A program made the position numbers and the translations under genes. A model generated the notes under the pieces. That model saw only the letters and a list, made by a program, of their open reading frames with translations, did no database searches and was not told where the DNA came from. Shown piece by piece: positions 50,447 through 59,404 of a stretch of DNA of 64,000 bases (within the stretch, counting starts at the first letter, position 1; every line of letters begins with the position of its first letter). The stretch is taken from NCBI RefSeq assembly GCF_007829875.1, contig NZ_VIWV01000001.1, forward strand, positions 4,372,501 to 4,436,500. The letters run 5' to 3'. The stretch comes from Streptomyces capillispiralis. Lineage in GTDB: Bacteria; Actinomycetota; Actinomycetes; Streptomycetales; Streptomycetaceae.

Positions 50447-53315
50447 ATGACGGATCTCCGGGAACTGCGGGCCGGGCTGCGGGCGGCCGTGCGCGGCGAC
50501 GTCGACTTCGGCACGACCGCGCGGGCGCTGACCACCATGGACGCCTCCAACTACCGCCGGGTGCCGCTCGGCGTGGTCGCGCCACGGGACGCCGACGACG
50601 TGGCGGCGGTCCTGTCGGTGTGCCGGGACCACGGCGTTCCCGTGGTCCCGCGCGGCGGCGGCACGTCCATCGCCGGGCAGGCGACCGGCACCGGCGTCGT
50701 GCTCGACTTCACCCGCCACATGAACCGTCTGCTGTCCCTGGACCCCGATACGCGCACGGCCGTCGTCCAGCCCGGCCTGGTCCTCGACCGCCTCCAGGAG
50801 GCCGCCGCCCCGCACGGCCTGCGCTTCGGCCCCGACCCCTCCACTCACAGCCGCTGCACCCTCGGCGGCATGATCGGCAACAACTCCTGCGGTTCCCACT
50901 CGGTGGCCTGGGGGACGACGGCCGACAGCGTGCGGGAACTGTCGGTGCTCACCGCGCGCGGGGAACGGCTGCGGCCGGGCCGGGGCTGGGCGGGCGCCCC
51001 GGGCGGTCTGCGCGAGCTGGTGGACGGCGAACTCGCCCGTCTGCGCACCGGTTTCCCGGACCTGCCCCGCCGTATCTCCGGATACGCCGTGGACGCCCTG
51101 CTGCCCGAGAAGGGCGCCGACGTCGCCCGCTTCCTCTGCGGCTCGGAGGGCACCCTCGGCGTGCTCACGGAAGCGGTCGTCGGTCTCGTACCGGCGCCGC
51201 GCGCGGGCGCTCGCCGTCCTGGCGTACGCGGAGGAGGGCGGGGCTGCCGAGGCGGCGGCGGGACTGCTGCCGTACGGCCCGCTGACCGTGGAGGGTATGG
51301 CGGCGGACCTGGTGCCGTCCGCCGCGGACCTGCCGCGCGGCGGGGCCTGGCTGTTCGTGGAGACCGGCGGCGGGACGGAGGCGGAGGCACGCGCGCGTGC
51401 GGAGACGATCGTCCGCGCGGCGGACGTCGTGGACGCGCTGGTGGTCACCGACCCGGCCCGGCAGCGCGCGCTGTGGCGGATCCGGGAGGACGCGAGCGGG
51501 ACGGCGACCAGGATGCCGGACGGCACGGAGGCGTGGCCCGGTTGGGAGGACTGCGCGGTGCCGCCCGCCCGGCTCGGCGCGTACCTGCGGGACTTCCGGG
51601 GCCTGCTGGCCGCCCACGGGCTGCGCGGCACCCCTTACGGGCACTTCGGGGACGGCTGCATCCACGTCCGCATCGACTTCGACCTGCTGACCGGGCCGGG
51701 CATCGCCCGCTTCCGGCGCTTCTCGGAGGAACTGGCCGACGTGGTCGTGGCGCACGGCGGTTCCCTCTCCGGGGAGCACGGCGACGGACAGGCCCGCGCC
51801 GAACTGCTGCCCCGCATGTACGGCGCGGACACGGTCGCCCTCTTCGAACGCGTGAAGGCCGTCTGGGACCCGGACGACCTGCTCAACCCGGGCATGCTGG
51901 TCCGCCCTGCGCCCCTGGACACGAACCTCCGCTTCTCCGTCCTCCCGCGCGAACCGGTCGACGTGGCCTTCGGCTACCCCGCCGACGGCGGCGACTTCTC
52001 GGCTGCGGTGCGTCGCTGCGTGGGCGTCGCCAAGTGCCGTACGGCGTCCGTGTCGGGGCCGGCCGTGATGTGCCCGTCGTACAGGGCGACGGGGGAGGAG
52101 GAGCACTCCACGCGCGGGCGCGCCCGCCTGCTGCACGAGATGCTCGCCGGTGAACTGGTCACCGACGGCTGGCGGTCCACGGAGGTGCGGGACGCGCTGG
52201 ACCTGTGCCTGTCCTGCAAGGGCTGCCGCTCGGACTGCCCGGTCGGCGTCGACATGGCCACGTACAAGGCGGAGTTCCTGCACCACCACTACGCGGGCCG
52301 TCGCCGCCCGGCCGCCCACTACGCCATGGGGTGGCTGCCGGTGTGGCTGGGCTGGGTGGGGCGGACCAGGTCGGCAGGGGTGGTCAACGGGCTCGCCTCC
52401 GTCGGCCGGCTGGCCCGGGTGGCGAAACGGCTGGGCGGGATCGCGGGGGAGCGGGAGATCCCCCGGGTGGCGGGGGAGACGTTCACTCGCTGGTGGCGGG
52501 GACGGCGGGTGTCCACGGGCGACGGGCGGCTGGTGGTCCTCTGGCCGGACACGTTCACGGAACACCTGTCGCCGTCGGTGGGCCGGGCGGCCGTACGCGT
52601 GCTGGAGGCGGTGGGGCTGCGGGTGGCGCTGCCCCCGACCCTGCGGCCGGGCCGCCGCCCGGTGGGCGACGCCCGTTCACGCTCGGCCCTGTCGCTGCTG
52701 GCGGCCCGCAGGGGCCGGGTCTGCTGCGGCCTGACATACATCTCGACGGGCCAGCTGGACCGCGCCCGCACCGTGCTCCGCCGCACGCTGGACCTGCTGG
52801 AACCGGTGCTGGCCACCGATGCCCCGCTGGTCGTCCTGGAGCCGAGCTGCGCGGCGGCCCTGCGCACGGACGCCCCGGAGCTGCTGCACGACGACCCGCG
52901 CGCGGCCCGGCTCGCCGCCCGGGTCCTGACCTTCGCGGAGACCCTGGAGCGGTACGCCCCGGACTGGACCCCGCCGGCCCTCGACCGCCCCGTCACCGGC
53001 CAGACCCACTGCCACCAGCACGCGGTCCTCGGCGACGCGCCCGACCGCCGCCTGCGCGCGGCGGCGGGCCTCACCGGGGAACTCTCGGGCGGCTGCTGCG
53101 GCCTGGCCGGCAACTTCGGCTTCGAGAAGGGCCACTACGAGGTCTCGGCAGCCTGCGCCGAGGACCGGCTCCTGCCGTCGGTACGGCAGGCACCGCAGGA
53201 CGCGGTCGTCCTCGCCGACGGCTTCTCCTGCCGGACGCAGCTGGAACAGCTGGCGGGCGTACGGGGACGGCACCTGGCGGAGGTGCTGGCGACCGCTCTG
53301 GAAGAAGAAGAGTGA
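50447..53315 (+). pseudogene. FAD-linked oxidase plus Fe-S (GlcD/GlcF-like) fusion, interrupted by a one-base frameshift
   Basis: Joining the two frames gives a protein of about 955 residues. The FAD-binding part (1 to about 500) has VPRGGGTSIAGQATG, FGPDPSTHSRCTLGGMIGNNSCGSHS and HFGDGCIHVRIDFD. The Fe-S/CCG part (about 510-955) has CVGVAKCR, LCLSCKGCRSDCP and HCHQHAVLGD/GGCCGLAGNFG. This is the layout of D-lactate/glycolate-type dehydrogenases. Around 51201-51210 (GCGCGGGCGC) the sequence has one G too many: removing one restores a continuous PAPRAALAVLAYAEE. It is a sequencing error or a recent loss-of-function. Confidence 0.85.
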
Positions 53316-53345
53316 GCAGTCGCCGCCCTTGTGTCTTCTCGGCGC

Positions 53346-53630
53346 TCAATTGAGCCGCCCCAGTCTCCGTCCCCGGCTCTCCGCCACCCGCAGCGCGTCG
53401 GCGAGGGCGTCGGTGAGGCACTCGGCGAGGTGGCGGAGCTCGCCGCGCGGTGCGCCCGGGAGGAGTTCCCGGGCATGGGCGAGCAGGTCACGGCCCATCC
53501 CGAGCTGCACGGCCTCGGTGGTGTCGGCGACCCGGGACACGGGGCCGCCGTTGTCGTCGGTGATCAGGTAACAGGGCTTGCTGCCGGTCCCCGTCCAGGG
53601 CAGCAGACGCGGTTCGTCCGGTTCCCTCAC
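53346..53630 (-). CDS. Hypothetical protein, 94 residues
   Basis: The product begins MREPDEPRLLPWTGTGSKPCYLITDD, then NGGPVSRVADTTEAVQLGMGRDLLAHARELL, with helices to the end (ECLTDALADALRVAESRGRRLGRLN). No family is recognised. ATG 53630 overlaps the stop of the next gene upstream (ATGA), so the two are translationally coupled. Convergent with the oxidoreductase. Confidence 0.7.
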   Translation of the reverse strand: MREPDEPRLLPWTGTGSKPCYLITDDNGGPVSRVADTTEAVQLGMGRDLLAHARELLPGAPRGELRHLAECLTDALADALRVAESRGRRLGRLN

Positions 53631-53869
53631 GCCGCCCGCCTTCCCTGGAACCAGCAGGCGCCGACGTACGGCCGCACGGCCACCGTCTCGGCTCCGTCGA
53701 GGAGGGGGTGGAGGCCGTAAGGGCTGCGGGGGGAGGGGAGGCGGGGCGGCGCAGGCGCCGCGGGAGGGAGTGAGGGCAACGGGCGGGGGACGCCGGTACG
53801 GCGGTGTGCCCCGCGGGGGCGGAGCAGCACGCTCACCCAGGTGACGAGGCGGCCGATAGGGTCGGTCAT
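53627..53869 (-). CDS. Small Pro-rich hypothetical protein, 80 residues
   Basis: From ATG 53869 (GGAG 7 bp upstream) the protein begins MTDPIGRLVTWVSVLLRPRGAHRR, has a Pro-rich middle (residues 28-48) and ends LDGAETVAVRPYVGACWFQ. The VRPYV near the end is shared with the small protein at 42527-42814, so they may belong to one family. It is divergent from the short GntR gene and likely under its control. Confidence 0.65.
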   Translation of the reverse strand: MTDPIGRLVTWVSVLLRPRGAHRRTGVPRPLPSLPPAAPAPPRLPSPRSPYGLHPLLDGAETVAVRPYVGACWFQGRRAA

Positions 53870-53953
53870 GTCATCAGCTCCGGTTGGGATTCGGCTGGTG
53901 GCCACGCCCCGGGACGGCTGCATCCGTCGCCGGGGTTTGAGTTCATCATGGCA

Positions 53954-53994
53954 CGGTCTACCGCAGTCTACTGCGGTCGCGCGGTCTACCGCAG
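53954..53994. promoter_or_regulatory. GntR operator: direct repeats and palindrome
   Basis: CGGTCTACCGCAG occurs at 53954-53966 and 53982-53994 (28-bp period). Overlapping the first, CCGCAG-TCTA-CTGCGG forms a palindrome (53961-53976). The site lies just upstream of the GntR start and between the divergent small genes. Confidence 0.65.
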
Positions 53995-54012
53995 AGTTTT
54001 ACCGTCCACCGC

Positions 54013-54255
54013 ATGACTCCCGAACTCGACCGCACCCGGCCCGTCTGGCGACAGGTGGCTGCCGCAGTCACCGAGCGCATCGCGGACGGTACGTATCCCG
54101 TGGGCGCGCGTGTTCCCTCGGTCGTCGAGCTGTCGGCCGAGTTCGGGATCGCCGCGTCGACCGCCCAGAAGGTGCTGGCCCACCTGAAGGCGGAGGGGTT
54201 GGTCCGTGCGGAGGTGGGCCTGGGTTCCTTCGTCACGGAACGGCCCGAGGCGTAA
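54013..54255 (+). CDS. Short GntR-family transcriptional regulator
   Basis: The 80-residue protein is essentially a lone GntR winged helix: RPVWRQVAAAVTERIADGTYPVGARVPSVVELSAEFGIAASTAQKVLAHLKAEGLVRAEVGLGSFV. It has no effector domain, typical of small Streptomyces GntR proteins. ATG 54013. It probably autoregulates through the repeats immediately upstream. Confidence 0.9.
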   Translation: MTPELDRTRPVWRQVAAAVTERIADGTYPVGARVPSVVELSAEFGIAASTAQKVLAHLKAEGLVRAEVGLGSFVTERPEA

Positions 54256-54279
54256 CCGCCCGCAGCGGTACCGGCGCCC

Positions 54280-54732
54280 TCAGGGTGCCGTCTCACCCCG
54301 CGCCAGTACCCGGCTCACCGTCTGGACGCCCTCGGGGAGGTCGTCCGGGTGGCACCAGCGGGCCTCCAGGATCTCGGAGGGGTCCAGGCGCAGTTCGCCG
54401 CCCAGCAGGCGGGCCTCGTAGGCCACCTCCACCCGGGTGCGCAGGCCGCTGTTCAGCATGACCAGGCCGCCCGTCTCCACGTCGAGGCCGGTCTCCTCCT
54501 TGACCTCGCGCACGACGGTGGCCCGGAAGTCCTCGCCCTTGCGGGCGAAGCCGCTCGGCAGTCCCCACTGGCGGCCGGGCGGCCACATCCGGTGCCGGAG
54601 CAGCAGTACCCGCCCCTCCTCGTCACGTACGACCCCGGTCACGCCGACGACGAACTTGGCGTTCAGGAACCACATGACGCGGCTCTGGAAGGGGCGCAGG
54701 AACCGCCAGAGGCGGGCAAGGAGACGTCGCAC
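54280..54732 (-). CDS. Nudix hydrolase
   Basis: The protein of about 150 residues has a complete Nudix box (GFARKGEDFRATVVREVKEETGLDV) and a preceding WGLPSG segment. The N-terminus VRRLLARLWRFLRPFQSRVMWFLNAKF is hydrophobic/basic and may associate with membrane. GTG 54732 has GAGG 5 bp ahead; an upstream ATG at 54810 is less supported. The substrate, a nucleoside-diphosphate derivative, is unassigned. Confidence 0.88.
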   Translation of the reverse strand: MRRLLARLWRFLRPFQSRVMWFLNAKFVVGVTGVVRDEEGRVLLLRHRMWPPGRQWGLPSGFARKGEDFRATVVREVKEETGLDVETGGLVMLNSGLRTRVEVAYEARLLGGELRLDPSEILEARWCHPDDLPEGVQTVSRVLARGETAP

Positions 54733-54837
54733 GGAACCTCGGTCGATGGGGTGGAGCGGGCGCGGGACGCGCCATGGGGACGGTACCGGCAGCGGCGTAC
54801 GCGTACGCATACGCGTCCCGTGCCCCGCGCCGCTTCG

Positions 54838-55098
54838 TCAGGGCAGCGGATCCGGCGTCACCTGCCAGATGGTGACGAGTTCCGAGCGCGGCGTGACCAT
54901 GAAGACGAAGAAGCCGCCGGCGACGAACGCGTGCTTCGCCCCCTCGTCCGCGCCCTGATACCCGGGGCCGTGGAGATGCAGTACCTCCGCCGCCCTGACC
55001 AGTTCGCCGGCCGTCTTCTCCACCTCGGCGAGGAACGCCGCCGGAGCGCCCGCCGCCACTGTTTCCTGATCGGGTACGTACTCCCAGCGCCAGGTCAC
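54838..55098 (-). CDS. Small protein, putative partner (toxin-like) of DUF6247 protein
   Basis: The 86-residue protein begins MTWRWEYVPDQETVAAGAPAAFLAEVEKTAGELVRAAEVLHLHGPGY and ends HAFVAGGFFVFMVTPRSELVTIWQVTPDPLP. The layout of an N-terminal helix pair followed by beta strands is reminiscent of RelE/ParE-fold toxins, but catalytic residues cannot be confirmed. Its GTG start overlaps the DUF6247 stop (GTGA), the coupling typical of toxin-antitoxin pairs. Confidence 0.7.
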   Translation of the reverse strand: MTWRWEYVPDQETVAAGAPAAFLAEVEKTAGELVRAAEVLHLHGPGYQGADEGAKHAFVAGGFFVFMVTPRSELVTIWQVTPDPLP

Positions 55099-55457
55099 TC
55101 CGCGTGTACCGCCCTGGAAGCCTCCCGGTACAGCAAGCTCGCCGTCCCGAGGTGTCTGCGCGCCTCGTCCGCCGTGGTGGCGATCCGGGCGAGGTACTCG
55201 GCCCGGTGGTACTCCTTCGCCGTGGCAGGGTGGCGCTCGATCTCGATCAGAGCGGCCCAGTGGCTGAGGTAGGCGTGGACCGGCTTGAGGGAACCGTGTT
55301 CCACCGCCTCGGCGAGCGCCTCGTCCTTCGCCTGGTCGTACGCCGCCAGAAGGTCGGGCGCGACCACGGCGCACGCTGCACGCAGGGCGCCCGGTGTGCG
55401 CTCGGGGCGAGGGATCAGCGGACGGTCGCCGGCGGTCTCGCTGTGCTGCACGCTCAT
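55095..55457 (-). CDS. DUF6247 family protein
   Basis: The 120-residue protein begins MSVQHSETAGDRPLIPRPERTPGALRAACAVVAPDLLAAYDQAKDEALAEAVEHGSLKPVHAYLSHWAALIEIERHP, matching the DUF6247 pattern (RTPGALR, HWA). DUF6247 genes in Streptomyces often precede a small toxin-like gene, as here. ATG 55457 with AAGGGAA upstream. The function is unproven; an antitoxin role is inferred. Confidence 0.8.
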   Translation of the reverse strand: MSVQHSETAGDRPLIPRPERTPGALRAACAVVAPDLLAAYDQAKDEALAEAVEHGSLKPVHAYLSHWAALIEIERHPATAKEYHRAEYLARIATTADEARRHLGTASLLYREASRAVHAE

Positions 55458-55602
55458 GCTGCTGTTCCCTTCGTGCCCTCGGCGGGAGGGTCGCCCGTGC
55501 CGGGGCCCGATTGATTCGAGAGACGAGAGCGACTCTAGCCCCGACGGGCCGTGCCGCACCCCGCGATCCTCAGGAGGCACCCCCCGTCAGGAGGCGGCCC
55601 CG

Positions 55603-56562
55603 TCAGGAGGCGGCCCCTGCCTTCTTGGCGCGTCCCCGGCCCACCTGGGTTCGTACCGCCCCCATGCTCGCCGCGATGACCAGGGCGATGGCGGCGGCCT
55701 CGGTGGCGGCGAGGGCCTGGTCGAGGATCAGGAAGCCCGCGGTGGCCGCGAGGGCCGGTTCCAGGCTCATCAGGATGGCGAAGGTGGAGGAGGGCAGGCG
55801 GCGCAGCGCGAGGAGTTCGAGGGTGTACGGGAGCACGGAGGACAGCAGTGCGACCGCGGCGCCCAGGGCGAGGGTCGTCGGGTCGACGAGCTTCGCGCCG
55901 GACTCGATGACGCCGAGCGGCAGGAAGAGCACCGCCGCCACGGCCATGGCGAGGGCGAGTCCGTCGGCCTGCGGGAAGCGGCGGCCCGTACGCGCGCTGA
56001 AGACGATGTACGCCGCCCACATGGCGCCGGCGCCCAGGGCGAAGACGACTCCCAGTGGATCGAGGCTGCTGAAGCCTCCGCCGCCGAGGAGGAACACGCC
56101 GGCGAGGGCCAGCGCGGCCCAGACGAGGTTGACCGCCCGCCGGGAGGCCAGGACGGACAGGATGAGCGGGCCGAGCACCTCCAGCGTGACCGCCGGGCCG
56201 AGCGGGATGCGGGCGACGGACTGGTAGAAGAGCCCGTTCATCGCGGCCATGGCGACGCCGAAGACGACCACCGTGCCCCAGTCGGCGCGCGAGTGCCCGC
56301 GCAGCCGGGGCCGGCACAGCACCATCAGCACGAGCGCGGCCACCAGCAGCCGCAGTGTGACGACCCCGAGCGCGCCGGCCCGTGGCATGAGGGTCACGGC
56401 GAGGGCTCCGCCGAACTGCACGGAGATCCCGCCGGCGAGCACCAGACCCACCGGTCCGAGGGCTCCCCGCCGGTGCGGCGCACCGGCCGGTGCGGGCGCG
56501 TGGCTGCCGAGCTGCCCCGTCGCGGGCGCGGTGGACGGGGTGGCGGCGCTGGGGGTGGTCAC
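55603..56562 (-). CDS. EamA-family transporter (RhtA/YdcZ-like exporter)
   Basis: The 319-residue protein has ten membrane segments in the two-EamA arrangement (VGLVLAGGISVQFGGALAV through LAATEAAAIALVIAASMGAV) with a basic C-terminal tail. These exporters usually expel amino acids such as threonine or homoserine. GTG 56562 with AGGAAGG upstream. A dyad AGTGCA/TGCACT lies 45 bp before it. Confidence 0.9.
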   Translation of the reverse strand: MTTPSAATPSTAPATGQLGSHAPAPAGAPHRRGALGPVGLVLAGGISVQFGGALAVTLMPRAGALGVVTLRLLVAALVLMVLCRPRLRGHSRADWGTVVVFGVAMAAMNGLFYQSVARIPLGPAVTLEVLGPLILSVLASRRAVNLVWAALALAGVFLLGGGGFSSLDPLGVVFALGAGAMWAAYIVFSARTGRRFPQADGLALAMAVAAVLFLPLGVIESGAKLVDPTTLALGAAVALLSSVLPYTLELLALRRLPSSTFAILMSLEPALAATAGFLILDQALAATEAAAIALVIAASMGAVRTQVGRGRAKKAGAAS

Positions 56563-56606
56563 GGGGCCTTCCTGGGGACTCGTACGGGTGCAACTCCTGC
56601 CGACAT

Positions 56607-56624
56607 AGTGCACCACAATGCACT
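56607..56624. promoter_or_regulatory. Inverted repeat upstream of the EamA gene
   Basis: AGTGCA (56607-56612) and TGCACT (56619-56624) enclose CCACAA. The 18-bp element lies 45 bp before the EamA start in the divergent region and may be an operator. Confidence 0.4.
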
Positions 56625-56685
56625 GCCCGGTCCAGAGTAATGACCTCCAGCCCCTTCGGGGAGGACAGGACCGTAAAGGAGTTAC

Positions 56686-56820
56686 ATGCCTGACGATGAA
56701 TCCTCGCCCTGTCCGGGTCAACTCGATTCCGTCATGCGGACCCCGCTCTCACGCACCGGGAAAGGGGCGCCACCGGCTACTGGCTATGTCAACCGGCGTA
56801 AATCCAGCAAGCATGCTTGA
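56686..56820 (+). CDS. Small protein, 44 residues
   Basis: From ATG 56686 the product reads MPDDESSPCPGQLDSV and ends NRRKSSKHA. An AAAGGAG Shine-Dalgarno lies 6-7 bases ahead, unusually good here. It ends in a perfect palindrome CAAGCATGCTTG (56808-56819) followed by GTTTTTC, which could terminate transcription. It lacks hydrophobic segments. Function unknown; a leader peptide is possible. Confidence 0.5.
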   Translation: MPDDESSPCPGQLDSVMRTPLSRTGKGAPPATGYVNRRKSSKHA

Positions 56821-56899
56821 TTGTTTTTCTTCCTGCTGCCATGCTCCACGCAACCGCGCCGCACACACCGCCGTGTCCGTGTCCCGAGGGGAGCGCCTC

Positions 56900-57697
56900 G
56901 TGTCCGATCCGACGCCCGTGATCGACGACCTGCGTGAGGAGAGCGAGGAGCTGGACCGGCTGGTGGCCGGGCTGGACCCACGGGGGTGGGCGCGCGCGAC
57001 GCCCGCCGCCGGCTGGACCGTCGCCCACCAGATCGCCCACCTCACCTGGACCGACCGCTCCGCGCTGCTCGCCGTCACCGACGCGGCCGGGTTCCAGGCC
57101 CTGGTGGAGAAGGCCCTCGCCGCCCCGCACACCTTCGTCGACGAGGGCGCCGAGGAGTACGCCCGGTCCGCGCCCGACGACCTGCTCGCACGGTGGCGTG
57201 AGGGGCGCGCGGCGCTGGAGAAGGCACTCCGGGAGGCGCCGGACGGGGCACGGTTCCCCTGGTACGGGCCACCCATGTCCGCCGCCTCCATGGCGACCGC
57301 CCGTCTCATGGAGACGTGGGCCCATGGACTGGACGTTGCGGACGCGATCGGTGTGATGCGGCCACCCAGCGCGCGGCTCAGGCATGTGGTCCGGCTGGGG
57401 GTGCGCACCCGCGACTTCGCCTACGGGGTGCACGGGCTCACCCCGCCCGCCGACCCCTTCCGGGTCGAACTCGTCGCACCGGGCGGCGAGCTGTGGGCCC
57501 ACGGCCCCGAGGACGCCCCGCAGCGCGTCACCGGGCCCGCCCTCGACTTCTGCCTGCTGGTCACCCGACGCGCCCACCGCGCGGACCTCGCCCTCACCGC
57601 CGAGGGCCCCGACGCCGACCGCTGGCTGGACATCGCCCAGGCCTTCGCCGGCCCGCCCGGAGACGGGCGGGAGCCGAGGGGGGACATCGCGCGGTGA
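56900..57697 (+). CDS. TIGR03084 family metal-binding protein
   Basis: The 265-residue protein is a DinB/maleylpyruvate-isomerase-fold member that heads Streptomyces acyl-CoA carboxylase operons. It has PAAGWTVAHQIAHLTWTDRSAL, PMSAASMATARLMETWAHGLDVADAIG and a C-terminal DFCLLVTRRAHRADLAL. GTG 56900 is supported by GAGGGGAG 7 bp upstream. It overlaps the next gene by 4 bp. Its exact role is unknown but context ties it to the pathway. Confidence 0.9.
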   Translation: MSDPTPVIDDLREESEELDRLVAGLDPRGWARATPAAGWTVAHQIAHLTWTDRSALLAVTDAAGFQALVEKALAAPHTFVDEGAEEYARSAPDDLLARWREGRAALEKALREAPDGARFPWYGPPMSAASMATARLMETWAHGLDVADAIGVMRPPSARLRHVVRLGVRTRDFAYGVHGLTPPADPFRVELVAPGGELWAHGPEDAPQRVTGPALDFCLLVTRRAHRADLALTAEGPDADRWLDIAQAFAGPPGDGREPRGDIAR

Positions 57698-59385
57698 CCG
57701 CGACACCCCTGCGCATCGGCAACGCCTCCGGCTTCTACGGCGACCGCTTCGACGCCCTGCGCGAGATGCTCACCGACGGCCCGCTGGACGTCCTCACCGG
57801 CGACTACCTGGCCGAGCTGACCATGCTGATCCTCGCGCGCGACCGGCTGAAGGACCCGCACGCCGGATACGCCCGCACCTTCCCGCGGCAACTGGAGGAG
57901 TGCCTGGGCCTCGCCCACGAGCGGGGGGTCCGGCTCGTCACCAACGCGGGCGGACTCCACCCCGCCGGGCTCGCGGACGCCGTACGGCAGCTCGCCGCGC
58001 GGCTGGGCATCCCGGTGCGGGTCGCCCATGTCGAGGGCGACGACCTCACCGCGCGGTACCCCGGCAGTCTCGCCGCCCACGCCTACCTCGGCGGGGCCGG
58101 GATCGCGGAGTGCCTCCGCGCGGGGGCCGACGTGGTCGTCACCGGGCGGGTCACCGACGCGGCCCTGGTCACCGGGCCCGCCGCCGCCCACTTCGGCTGG
58201 ACGGCCACGGACCACGACCGGCTCGCGGGGGCCGTCGTCGCCGGGCACGTGCTGGAGTGCGGGACACAGGCCACCGGCGGGAACTACGCCTTCTTCGGCG
58301 AGCGCCCGCCCGGCGACCTCCGGCGGCCGGGATTCCCGCTCGCCGAGATCCACCCCGACGGCAGCAGCGTCATCACCAAGCACCCCGGCACCGGCGGCTT
58401 CGTCGACGTCGGCACGGTCACCGCGCAACTGCTGTACGAGACCGGCGGCGCCCGGTACGCCGGACCCGACGTCACCGCCCGGCTGGACACCGTACGGCTC
58501 ACCCAGGACGGACCCGACCGGGTCCGTGTCGAAGGCGTCCGGGGCGAGGCGCCGCCGCCCGCGCTGAAGGTCGGGCTCAACCGGCTCGGCGGCTTCCGCA
58601 ACGAGGTCGTGTTCGTGCTCACCGGGCTCGGCATCGAGGCCAAGGCGGCGCTCGTTCGGGAGCAGATGACCGACGCGCTCGCCACGTCGCCGCCCGCCGA
58701 GGTGCGCTGGGAGCTGGTGCGCACCGACCGGCCCGACGCGGGCACCGAGGAGACCGCGAGCGCGCTGCTGCGGCTCGTCGTACGCGACCCGGGACAGGAG
58801 GCGGTCGGGCGGGCGCTGAGCGGGGCCGCCGTCGAGCTGGCACTGGCGAGCTATCCCGGGTTCCATGTGATGGCGCCACCGGGGAAGGGCGCCCCCTATG
58901 GGGTGTTCCAGGATGTGTACGTCCCCCATGGTGACGTCGACCATGTGGCCGTCCTCCATGACGGCCGCCGTGTGCCCGTGCCGACGGCCGAGGACACCGC
59001 CGTACTCGACACGGTGCCGGAACCGCCGCTGCCGGAGCCGCTTCCGGCCGGGCCGGTGCGCCGCGCCCCCCTCGGTCTCGTCGCCGGTGCCCGCAGCGGG
59101 GACAAGGGCGGCAACGCCAACGTGGGTGTGTGGGCGCGGACCGACGACGCCTGGCGCTGGCTCGCGCACGAGCTGACCACCGACCGGTTCAGGGAGCTGA
59201 TCCCCGAGGCCCGCACCCTGCCCGTCACCCGGCACACCCTCCCGAACCTGCGCGCGCTGAACTTCGTCGTCGAGGGGATCCTCGGCGAGGGCGTGGCCGC
59301 GCAGGCCCGTTTCGATCCGCAGGCCAAGGCCCTCGGCGAATGGCTGCGCTCCCGGCACCTCGACATCCCGCAGGCCCTGCTGTGA
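57694..59385 (+). CDS. AtuA-like (DUF1446) acyclic-terpene-utilisation family protein
   Basis: The 563-residue protein has the DUF1446 N-terminal region (IGNASGFYGDRFDALREML, GDYLAELTMLILARDRLKD, VTNAGGLHPAGLADAVR) and the DUF4387-like C-terminal domain (GARSGDKGGNANVGVWAR). AtuA relatives act in citronellol/geranyl-CoA degradation. In this operon it probably serves branched or terpenoid acyl-CoA metabolism. GTG 57694 overlaps the TIGR03084 stop. Confidence 0.88.
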   Translation: MTATPLRIGNASGFYGDRFDALREMLTDGPLDVLTGDYLAELTMLILARDRLKDPHAGYARTFPRQLEECLGLAHERGVRLVTNAGGLHPAGLADAVRQLAARLGIPVRVAHVEGDDLTARYPGSLAAHAYLGGAGIAECLRAGADVVVTGRVTDAALVTGPAAAHFGWTATDHDRLAGAVVAGHVLECGTQATGGNYAFFGERPPGDLRRPGFPLAEIHPDGSSVITKHPGTGGFVDVGTVTAQLLYETGGARYAGPDVTARLDTVRLTQDGPDRVRVEGVRGEAPPPALKVGLNRLGGFRNEVVFVLTGLGIEAKAALVREQMTDALATSPPAEVRWELVRTDRPDAGTEETASALLRLVVRDPGQEAVGRALSGAAVELALASYPGFHVMAPPGKGAPYGVFQDVYVPHGDVDHVAVLHDGRRVPVPTAEDTAVLDTVPEPPLPEPLPAGPVRRAPLGLVAGARSGDKGGNANVGVWARTDDAWRWLAHELTTDRFRELIPEARTLPVTRHTLPNLRALNFVVEGILGEGVAAQARFDPQAKALGEWLRSRHLDIPQALL

Positions 59386-59404
59386 AGGGCCGCGACGACG
59401 CACG

